DNA of 64,000 nt from Nothopassalora personata. Its lineage: Eukaryota > Ascomycota > Dothideomycetes > Mycosphaerellales > Mycosphaerellaceae. Below the pieces are notes generated by a model. That model did no database searches. It worked only from the letters and a program-made list of their open reading frames with translations, and had not been told where the DNA came from. The translations under genes were made by a program, and so were the position numbers. This document shows positions 8,934 through 17,799 of this stretch, in pieces. The stretch is taken from NCBI GenBank assembly GCA_033816765.1, contig CM066298.1:868001-932000 (forward strand), given 5' to 3'. Position 1 is the first letter of the stretch. Every line of letters begins with the position of its first letter.

Positions 8934-11900
8934 GATTGGGAATGTCTCGAGATTATCATCACAGTGTACAGACTCCAAGCAATGGACAGCGTTATCGACC
9001 AGCTCTAACGGGCACATACAGAGACCAACGCAAGAATTTCCCGGACCATGGGGCGATCTTTCATGAACTATATCCAACCCCTTCTGTGGCAGAATGAGCT
9101 CCGGTCACGAACTCTCTCGGACAAACGACTTGTGCCAGTCACTCTCGAAGCGACAAAAACTACCAACCGACCTTGATCCAACAGCTTCGTCCACCTATGC
9201 ATATCGCCTTTCTTCAAGACTCGACCGCATCTTGACAAGAATGTCGGGTGTATCTGCACGATTCAAGCAGAGAGGTTGTAGACCTTCACACTGCGCCGTT
9301 GTAGCACGATCGATCGCTCAGCAATTCACTTTGGAAATGATAATTATCCCCTACCCTCATGGCCCGTCGAAAGTTTGCACAAAAAAACATCACAAGGCAT
9401 CGGATCGCCTTTGCTCGTGCAGATCTATCGTTCGGGCGCCGTGCACATGGCTTCTGCCGACGCAAAATGCGTCGACCGAGCTTGATACAATCACTATCGC
9501 GACGTCGAGAAGGTGTTCCAGGAAACTTCGCAAGGAGGGTGGTTGTTCGCACGGATTTCTAGCGAGAAGGGTTGTGGATCCCTTCTACTGTGTCGTTGTG
9601 TTGAGATTGGTTCGCTGAGGGCGCCACGCTTGAGGGCGTGTATTTACCTTCAAGGTTGCTGGATGTGTTCTATTCTGAATGCTGTCGCGATCATGTCACC
9701 CTACGAGCAAAAAAGATGGAATCGACCAACCTTGGCACCATGGCTGCGTGCTCAACTGCATCTTAGCCGTGTCTGCGTCGTGCTGTTACTTAAGCGTTCA
9801 GTCCATCGGAGCAATTCTCATGCTCTGATTGGGTTGGGCCATTGTGGCTAGGTTGGTCGCTGAGAGGTAGCTCGTTCAAGAAGATGTATATACCTACCCT
9901 ACTTAGAGTGTTCTACACCTCTAGAGCCATATTTAGGTATTCTGATTAATGTGCTCAAAATTGCAAACAGGAATGAACGCCCTCTCGATCCAATAGTTGT
10001 GTGACCGCCTCTCAGTACTGTTCATCAACGCAAAGGGAGACGAACCAACCTCGGTACAAGGGCTGCTGTGTGACATCGATCGATATTACATCAATCGTTA
10101 AAGCGATCGATGCGGACGTCACGTTGACAGACGCCGCGACGGCGCTCTGACCTCGCCGTTGTGCCGAGATCGGTCGCTAACAGAAGGGCGGACTTTGTGG
10201 TGTATATGCTCTCACAAGGCCTTGGATTGCTGCAGTCTTCCTTGCCGTCACTTGCTCGCTCTCAGCGCAACTTCCTCTACCATTTGCTGCATTGAGTGAG
10301 ATTTGCAGCACTTGAGCTCAGCGGAGGACAGCATCATTCTAGCAACCGATCTAAGCATACCCTATTGCATCGACGACATGGAGACAGGGGAAGCTCTTAG
10401 GTACACAGCTGTTACTACACTTTCCGAATTCATCCAGGTCAAGCTCCACAGCTCAAGAAAGCTGTAGCCATGATCTTGTAGCTGGTGCTTAACATCAACA
10501 TGGCTGCGAGAATGACGATATGCAGTGGTGCATGGGCGAACGACTTTTTGTCGTTACCAGCAAGAGAATCTCACACGACCTTCCCGCTAAAGCATTAGTA
10601 TGGTTCAATGCAGCTCTGGACTAAGTGCAGACATATGAGGTCTTGGACTAGCGGTAACATACCGCTGCGAAAGTGAAGCTGGTGTAACATTGGTAGTAGC
10701 CACATTCCCAATGGAAATGACTTTCGAAAGAGGCTTCGCAACCTATGTCTTTGATCGGAAATGGCGTTACCTGATCATGTCCCGGTGTGGGCTATCATAT
10801 ATCACCAGCGCGTTGCAGCTATCTGGGATCTCACGAACAGCGCGAACGGAGGCATTGCTAAGCAGCAGCGTGGACGACCTAACCTAGGGAATCACAGCAC
10901 CGTACAAACGCGCGATGAATGAGATGGTGCTCGGAGGGCGTCTGCAAGAGATCTGGCCTTGCTTCATTGGTAAAACTGCGTGTAAGCCTAAGCTACCGCG
11001 GTCTAGGCAACGCTTTAGGAGTCCGGTGATGCCTTTAATGCAGCATCCTACCTCGACCATATGCCCGGTCGGGGTAGCGGTACAGCAGCCAACGCTGAAC
11101 CTGACCGCGCCGAGAGAGCATGCATGCATCGTCATTGAGAACATGTCGTGCCAGATGACCGTAATGTGCCACGGAGACTACTCCGAAGCATTCAAGATCA
11201 TGGCCCTTGCTCACCCTTGAACCGATTAACCCTCACTATAATATCATAAAACCTTGAACTACCGTAGAGCTCGTTTGCCGAAGCACTAATTATGTCTAGA
11301 TTTGTCGGCCCTAACTCTAAGATTGAGAGTGCTTCTAATAAAGGTCTATTTATCGAGATCTATAGCGGCAAGTAAGAAGATGGTGCTATAGTAGACGTCT
11401 AGTATGTATGTATAACTATTTCCTCTAGAATCTTTAACGAAAATAAGACGCAAATTGACATAAACTAACCGGGCACTTCCTAGACTACTAGTCCCCAAAG
11501 TAAGCCGCATAATCACCTCCTACGTACACTAGGAGTTCATCTACCTCACCACTGGTCCCAGCAACCGCGACGAGTATCTCGTCCTCAACCAGTTCGTATC
11601 TCACCGCACCAGGTCCGAATCCCCTGCTCCAGTGCATTGAAATGATCCCACTAAGAAAGCTTTTTCTAAGGAGAAGATGCACAGAGCGGCGCTACGGTCA
11701 CGGCCAACACGATCTCCCCACGCAACGCTCGAGGCACGCTGGAACCTCATTCCTGCTCGTGAAAAGATTGGCCGCTTCTCGGGATGTCGCTTCGATACTT
11801 TCGGCCTTTCGCTTTTGCTTGTCCATGCCTTCCTTCCATGCGTTGATGTCGCTAATCACATGTTTCTAGGATCTCACCAGTAGGCGGCAAAGGCTCTTTG

Positions 11901-13060
11901 CTTTGAACATCGCCGTGGGTGGGAAGAAGAATGGTGGCACAATCATTCTCTACCTAATAGAAGGGTATCTCTGTATCGTAGAGGACGAAGCCAATGGTAC
12001 TTCTGGTGGACGTGGGATCTTGTCACAAGCCTTTATCGAGGAAGCAAGAAAAGGGACCAGTGCCAACTGTGGGTTCGATCTGCATGTCTGGCTCAGTGCC
12101 TGCAAACTTGGCTAGGCTCAGGTCCACACCAACTATCCTTCGCGCCGGTTGTAAATCGGCGGAGCATAGACTTAAAGCGCACCCTAAGACATGTATCATT
12201 CACTTAGGCTCGAAACAAATACTTGCATCATTCTAGGGTAAGTACATCCCCGCGACTGAGCATAATAGAGGAAGCGTCGTGCTAATCGTTGTTATAGCCT
12301 GAATATGGTGCTAAATATCAGGGGCTGGATATTCTTCCCGGCGCCACCTATAGTGATCTACATAGGACATTTCTAGGCAATGTAGGCGGACTAGGTAATC
12401 ATGAGTTCTTCCGGCTGCTAATGGCTTCAATTGCCAATATCCCTGCCAACCTTGCAGCGACAATAAGAACTTAGGTTAATACAACAGGCCTGTTCGGAAG
12501 GAAAGGGCTTGCCCTTAAGCCTTTCATCGAGCATTTGTCTGCGCCCTTAGTTAGCTACACTGCTATTAGACCAAGTGCACCGGTCGATCGCACTGCGTTG
12601 TCGTGCGAGAGCTTATGGAACGTTAGCTAGATGTGACTTGGGCAGTTTTCGAGAGCGTTGCCAGGCCTGATCGGTCTGGGACAGAGACCGTCAGGCTGAT
12701 GTGTTTGATAACTGAGAAATCCTCCCATCCTGCAGTGGATGTAGTCCTTCTAGTTCTATCGTTCTTCGACAGAGAGGATACAAGGCTGAGTATCAACATC
12801 AAAACGTCGAGCAGCAAAGGTATGTATTTTGGCTACTCTTCGCTCTTGCATGCTTCCACCTCGAAGAAGAGATCGAATGAAGTAGGAGAGTGCTGGACGC
12901 TAGCGGAGCCGCCAAACAGGATTCATATGTCGGCCCAGTCTCGGCTAAAAGCTTACGCCAAGCACAGGCGAAAATTCTGCACCGGGCAAACCTGTGACAA
13001 AACAAGACGCAAAAACATACAACACAGGGGATTCCCATACGGTTACCCATTATAGTACTA
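8934..13060. other. Non-RIPed, apparently non-coding part of the island
   Basis: Balanced composition with normal CA/TG use, unlike both flanks. Open frames here are short (at most 174 codons), overlap one another on both strands, lack recognisable domains or signal peptides, and the longest one (9094-9618) sits on a tandem repeat. I support no gene. 11230-11470 is more TpA-rich and may be a small RIPed or AT-rich insert. A short inverted repeat lies at 12664-12693. Confidence 0.6.
9151..10180 (+). repeat. Four diverged tandem units of about 245-320 bp
   Basis: Two short conserved blocks recur in fixed order. Block A, like GCAAAAnnnnnnTCGACCnACCTTGnnnCAA, is at 9151, 9461, 9706 and 10029. 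Block B, like GCCGTTGTGCCGAGATCGGTCGCT, is at about 9294, 9593, 9838 and 10154. The A-to-B distance stays near 125-143 bp, so these are old tandem duplications and not chance matches. Sequence between the blocks has mostly decayed. Function unknown. Confidence 0.6.
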
Positions 13061-13484
13061 GTCCTGCGATTCCGTGCTTGAGTACGGTAGAGCGAACGGG
13101 ATGCCCTATTAACTCGGGGGTGTGGCCGCATAATATGCCTAGGGGCCTACGAGGCGGTTAAAGCACGTGACTTACCGGCTTCTAGGATTCCGGAACTAGG
13201 ATTTATTATCCGATCTCTTGCTCTCTCGAACCCGACTTTACTTTGCACAACTTACTACGCACAACTTGCTACTCTATTAGGCGCACCGCCTGCACGGTAC
13301 CGACGAGACAGCTAAACATAGATCCTAGGTCGATATGCATATAGCTAATAATAATGTTAGCTAGCCGCTGCGTCGCTAGTAGCGCCCGCCCTTAGAGCAT
13401 ATAAAAGCTACGCCGCCTAACTATTTCCTCGTTACTTATGTTAACGCCCGTTACTTATTATAGCGGCTAGCCTAGACCTCTTCT
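13060..13484. other. Boundary between gene island and RIPed block; recombinase leader
   Basis: Base composition changes within about 100 bp near 13060-13150 from balanced to TpA-rich. The stretch holds CACGTGACTTAC (13163-13174), pyrimidine-rich runs and TA-rich DNA before the recombinase frame. If the recombinase marks an element end, this is where the end should be, but I could not identify a matching direct repeat at a second end. Confidence 0.4.
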
Positions 13485-15290
13485 ATAATATAGATACGGA
13501 CACGGCTACTAGATCCGACATAGACGACGATATAGAAGAGATACTAGCTATCTACCGTTAAGGGAATAACTAGCGAATACCGGTAACGGAGACGGTACGT
13601 AGTAGTTATCTTCTAAGCCTACGCCGGACCCTTCGAGACTAGCGCTTATATTAGCGCCGGTGCGGCGTGTCTATTAATGCTAACTAGCCGTTTCTAATTA
13701 TTCCTAATAAGGCTGAAATCTATAGTTTTCTACGATAGCTCCTTAGTACGAAGATAGGTAAGCTAGACTTAAAGATTAGTATAGCTACTCTTAATAGGTT
13801 TCTAAAGAATCTTATCCGCCTTATTAGAGACTATACCGGACGTTACCTCGAGAAAGATACTATAAAAGAGCTCGGGTAAGCTATCTAAATCGGCCTTATG
13901 TAGAAAGGTGCTTCTTAAAAGGCTCGTAAGCGACTAATAGCCGGTACGCCGGTAGTAATTGACTTACTCTACTTCCTATAGGCTTACGATAAGTAACACC
14001 TCGAGCATCCTCGGACGCGGCTACAAGTCTTAGTTTCCGTTCTCCTAATACTATATCTTAGACTACGACCTAGGAAAATCTTAGAATTAAGCGTATACTA
14101 GGGCTTAAACGAGGGTCTTCTATACCGAGACATAACTGTTAATATTATCCGGAAGGATAAAGAGGTGCAAATCTCTATTCTACTTAAGATATAAAATAGG
14201 AAGTTCCGCCGTTAGGACGAGACTTAGGAGTAATTTCGGTTACTACGAAGGAGGGTACTAGTAATACTTTCTAGTATATCTATAATACTTATATAAGACA
14301 AAGGACGACTAGAGCTTTGTCCGGTCGCTTAGCTACTTACTCTAGGTCTTACTAATAGTACGTTTATATAAGTACACACTATCGAATAACTTACGAGAAT
14401 TAAACCCCCCGTAAGGATCGCTATATATATACGACACTACTTATTCGCCTAGACATAGAAGTAGTACCTATACTTAGAAGCATTAACCGTAATAGTGCCC
14501 TATCGTCGTCTCGCATCGCCTTAGCTAGTTAGCTTACTAAGGTTATAATTAGTCTAGGTGAGCGAGTAGGCTATTACGACCGCTTAACACTATACTATAT
14601 ACGCTAAGGCTATAGTAACATACTAGATCGTAAGTAGATAATCGGGATCTTAGTTTATTTATAGACTTACTACTATAGGCTATATAACTACGGTAGTACG
14701 ACGATAGAGAATAGGCTATAGGAGCGACGATACCTTCTAGCACTACATCTCCTCGGTGTCGGGTGTTAATAGTTAGGCCGTAATACTAGAGCGAGATCCC
14801 GATATATAAACTATAGAATTCCTCCGGTCTATAATTACTTCTCTAGATCCTAAGGCGCCGGCGCCGCCTAGGTCCCTTCTAGAGCGCTTACGCTCGAAGT
14901 ATAATCGTAAGTAGTAGCTTTAGGAAAGAGAGTCCTACTTTAAATCCTAAGCTTCCTACCGCGTTCGTAGAGAGTCGCTAAGTACCGACGGACTAGTACA
15001 TAGTAACGTAAACGGCGACGAAGTTAAAGACGTTAGTAAAGATAAAGCTATAGCTCGACCTCTACCTTCGTTATACTTTAGAGCATTTCTTCGCTACGAT
15101 ATAGACCGTACTACGGTTATTAGGAACTTCTATTATCGCGGTAATAAGAGCTTAACGTTAGATACGGTCCTTAGGCCTCTAGTCGCTATAGCGGCGCCTA
15201 ACGCACCTAAATAGCGATACCCCGACGCCGAACCTACTAGCGATAGAAGTTGTCCTTTAGACGGAGCATAGATTAAAAGGTACGCTTACT
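13485..15290 (+). pseudogene. DUF3435/FluG-domain tyrosine recombinase, RIPed (Starship-captain family)
   Basis: One plus-strand frame of about 600 codons runs through this stretch with only TAG/TAA stops at likely Gln/Trp positions and no frameshift that I can see. It starts acidic (SDIDDDIEEILAIY). The core has the order of the family: a helical N-terminal region, HLEHPRTRLQVLVSVLLILY followed by LRLRPRKILELS (around 14000-14095, box with the first catalytic Arg, family form TGxRP), LLYRDITVNIIRKDKEVQ, LCPVAQLLTLGLTNSTF, then QHYTIYAK (near 14587-14610, family form H-Y-T-I-R-R, Arg lost) and TFQHYIS (near 14731-14755, candidate nucleophile Tyr). The tail ILERDPDIQTIEFLRSIITSLDP and a Lys/Arg-rich end also fit. 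Such proteins excise and insert DNA as tyrosine recombinases; Starship captains belong here, but Crypton-like relatives exist. The true ATG is uncertain. Confidence 0.75.
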
Positions 15291-15717
15291 ATCCCCTACT
15301 GCCGCGCGTCGTTCTTACTTATAATTTGTCTTAGGTCTAAAGATGCTATAGAATTTAATTTCTATCTCTTAAAGTGCTTAATAGCAAAAAAGGAGAACGA
15401 CTCCCTAAAGTTTCTTCGTAATGTATTTAAGAGTAAACATTAGATCTACGATTAGTTTATTAGGTTTAGTATAACCTAATAATATTACAAGTTAAGAAGA
15501 TAAGCTTAATTAGGTTTGTTCTCGGGTCGATAGGAAGTTAAGGGAAAGTAATAAAGCAGTAGCTGTCTTGTCTTATAAAGACTAAGTAGCAGTAAGGTAG
15601 AGGTTAGGTTATAGTGTATTCTAAATAGTAATATTAAACAGTAAGTTAAACGCATCGAAACTATAAGGGATTCTTAGCGTTCCTAAATATAAAGGAGATT
15701 CGTAGATCTCGGTAATT

Positions 15718-15797
15718 AGTCTAATTAGTCTAAGCATAAGTAGTCTAATTAGTCTAAGCATAAGCAGTCTAATTAGTCTAAGTATAAGCAGTCTAAT
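15718..15797 (+). repeat. 24-bp tandem repeat, 3.3 units
   Basis: Units at 15718-15741, 15742-15765 and 15766-15789, plus a partial one, of AGTCTAATTAGTCTAAGCATAAGC with one substitution each. Each unit itself holds two AGTCTAA half-repeats. It lies between the recombinase and the small Cys ORF in otherwise unassigned RIPed DNA (15291-15958). Confidence 0.9.
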
Positions 15798-15958
15798 CGC
15801 CCCAAGTCTAAGCGCTTAGGTAGGATAAGTTACGTACTCGTCTCGTTGTTATAATTCTAGGGTCTATAGGAATTATTCCGTAACACTATTCCCTTTTTAG
15901 CCTAGCTTCGTCCTAAAGCTCTATAAGCCGTTATTATTTCTTATAGTAATAGTTAACT

Positions 15959-16500
15959 ATGTCTTCTTCCTCCTATAAACACCGTTAACGACTTACTCTA
16001 GATACTAAAACCTCTAGTATTAAAATAGCTCTATACACGAATTGTTAGAAGTCTCGATCCTCGGGCGCGGTAGTAAAGTATATCGTAGGTTCTCGGTCTA
16101 GGAAGTGTTCGGCCTATATTCGAAAAGGCTATAACAATTGCGATATACGTCTTTCTCGTCCGGAGTAGGAACGTCTTCGCGATTCGCGCGATAAGCTTAA
16201 GCTAGAGCTTAAGAGGATTAAAGAGGAGGAGATATAGCTAAAGACACGTAAGATCCGTCTTCGGAAATAGCTACGCTTAGCTAAGCGTCGTACCGACGAC
16301 GCCGTCGCTAAGGAGTTAGAGGAGCTCGAGGAGGAAGAGGCGCGCGAGGAGCTAGCGTCTCTTAAGTAGGCGTCGGGGGTAGAGGTGTCGCCTTTCCTAG
16401 TTTCTTTCTCGGATATCCTAGAGATACCCGTAAACGACTAGGCGGCACTTTCTAGGGCGGAGTCCTAGGGCGAGTCCCTAGGGGTAGAAACTTATTAGGG
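15959..16500 (+). pseudogene. Small RIPed ORF with Cys motif and coiled coil
   Basis: From an ATG at 15959 the plus strand reads MSSSSYKHR, then after about 50 codons GSRSRKCSAYIRKGYNNCDIRLSRPE (about 16092-16170), a Cys motif probably CSxCxRxGxxCD before RIP. A charged helical stretch rich in Glu, Lys and Arg follows (LKLELKRIKEEE through EELEEEEAREEL, 16195-16360), likely a coiled coil, and then an acidic tail. Stops fall at Gln/Trp-type positions. I recall similar short proteins as orphan ORFs next to fungal repeats, but I cannot name a function. It lies downstream of, and opposite in strand to, the 3' end of gypsy F. Confidence 0.55.
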
Positions 16501-16538
16501 TATTTATTTTATAAGTTATGTCCCTATTCCTATTAATT

Positions 16539-16612
16539 AGCTAGGTAGCTTAGTAGTAGAGCGTAAGCTACCTAAACTCTTAAGGTCGTAGGTTCGATTC
16601 CTACCCTAGTCG
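16539..16612 (+). tRNA. tRNA-like pseudogene
   Basis: 74 nt with a near-complete cloverleaf plan: acceptor arms AGCTAGG/CCTAGTC, D arm GCTTAGTAGTAGAGC, and a perfect T arm GTAGG-TTCGATT-CCTAC with a consensus B box. The anticodon arm does not fold into a standard 5-bp stem with a 7-nt loop (CTCTTAA could be a Lys-type loop if shifted), so the isotype is unassigned and the gene is probably dead. G-to-A changes fit RIP. Confidence 0.6.
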
Positions 16613-17092
16613 CTCGTCGGCCGTAAGAACGATTATCGTTAGTCGTATCGGCGGACCTATTTTTAGTATTGTCGGATCTTTTACTAACAGTTTCGTAGGT
16701 GTTGTTTTAGTTCCTAGGTATTTTCTAATTTGTTATATCCTTTCTACTTAATAAGGTATCGCTAACCTTTCTTATCTAGGATTTTTTTAACTTCGAATTC
16801 GTTTTCTACTTCTAGCTCGAAATAGAAGCTTTCCTAGTAAGGTGTTTTAGCGTCCGCGGGTTCTAACTTAGAGATGTAGAAGACTAGGTAGATTTTAGCG
16901 TCGGGTAGTAGTCGTAGGCGGTAGTTAACTAGTCCTATAACTTTATCGATAGAAAATAGTCTAACCTTAACGTAATCTAGTTTCTTAGTCTATCTTCTTA
17001 TTCTTAAGTTTTTTATAAGGAGATAGACCTTATCCCCCTCTTTTAGTAGAGGTGCTATTTTTCTCGTGTCTTACCGTTATTAAGACAGTTTA
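16613..17092 (-). pseudogene. 3' end of gypsy F pol: C-terminal integrase and chromodomain, RIPed
   Basis: Minus-strand translation gives GDKVYLLIKNLR, then KKLDYVKVRLFSI, VNYRLRLLPDAKIYLVFYISKLEPA, an acidic linker, and YLIKWKGYNKLENTQE, which is the integrase GPF/Y-like tail followed by a chromodomain. Chromodomains guide chromovirus integration to marked chromatin. The frame ends near 16640. No 3' LTR follows; the tRNA-like sequence and the small Cys ORF lie there instead. The upstream half of integrase is at 22706 onwards, beyond the copia insertion. Confidence 0.85.
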
Positions 17093-17339
17093 TCTTAAGA
17101 TGTAGCATCTTAGGGGGAGCTAACAGTTAGGTTGTGATCTAATAGCCTAAGGCATCTACGATAACTTAGCTTATCGGAAGACACCTTCTCTCCCCTTTAG
17201 CTTAGATAGACATCTAACACAATTAACACATTGGTTCCTAATATATTGCTGCATGCCCTGTGGCTATTAGCTAGTTAAAGATTGATCTCTTACTCTACTC
17301 CGCTACTAACTACGTATCCTATAAGGTCTCAACTTTATA
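17093..17339 (+). repeat. 5' LTR of copia copy 1
   Basis: 247 bp; tip TCTTAAGATGTAGCATCTTA contains the inverted repeat TAAGATG/CATCTTA; ends ...CTTTATA, RIPed from CTTTACA. Compared with the 3' LTR at 22459 most differences are transitions, so divergence cannot be used for dating. Confidence 0.93.
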
Positions 17340-17358
17340 GGTTATAAGCCCGGGTTTG
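17340..17358 (+). promoter_or_regulatory. Primer-binding site of copia copy 1, half-tRNA(iMet) type
   Basis: GGTTATAAGCCCGGG directly follows the 5' LTR. It is one base from GGTTATGAGCCC, the complement of the anticodon arm of initiator tRNA-Met (GGGCTCATAACC). This is the primer type known from Drosophila copia, where a 5' half of tRNA-iMet primes minus-strand synthesis. Confidence 0.7.
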
Positions 17359-17799
17359 TGTAGGAGTAAGAGCAACCTATATTAGTACAGGTTACTTGTA
17401 TCCCTTGCTATTATAGCAGAAAACATCTAGGAAGCAGAAGTCTACCCTATCTGTCCTATTAAGGAGCTTAGTTTAATACTAAGTAATAGGTAATCTAGAA
17501 AAGGACTCTATACGGCTTACTATAAGCTAATACCTTGAAGACACTCTATAGGCAGAACTGCATCGAGATACTATTAAGAAGGACTTTAAGCAAGTTATTT
17601 AGAACTTTGCTAGGAGAGACAGACCTATGTCCTAGCTCCGAGACTACACCGCTCTTTCTTTACCCTACTAAGCAGGCCTTAGTATCTATACCTACGAACC
17701 TTACTATTCTATACTAAAAGCCTTAGCAGGACCTAAGCCACGACTTTGAAGCATATACACCTTGTTTAATTACATTTAATTCATTATAGATTTACACTA

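Noticed and set aside
7376..8962. Minus-strand frames opposite the 7170 gene
   Set aside because: Shadows of a G/C-rich third-position coding sequence; no start context or domain.
9094..9618. 174-codon plus-strand open frame in the island
   Set aside because: Overlaps the diverged tandem repeat, has no recognisable domain, and competing frames exist on the other strand.
10690..11220. Short frames of 65-101 codons, possible small secreted effectors
   Set aside because: None begins with a plausible signal peptide, and they overlap a minus-strand frame; no support beyond length.
12633..13055. 140-codon plus-strand frame at the right end of the island
   Set aside because: Overlaps a minus-strand frame of 110 codons, shows no domain, and ends at the compartment border; left as unproven.
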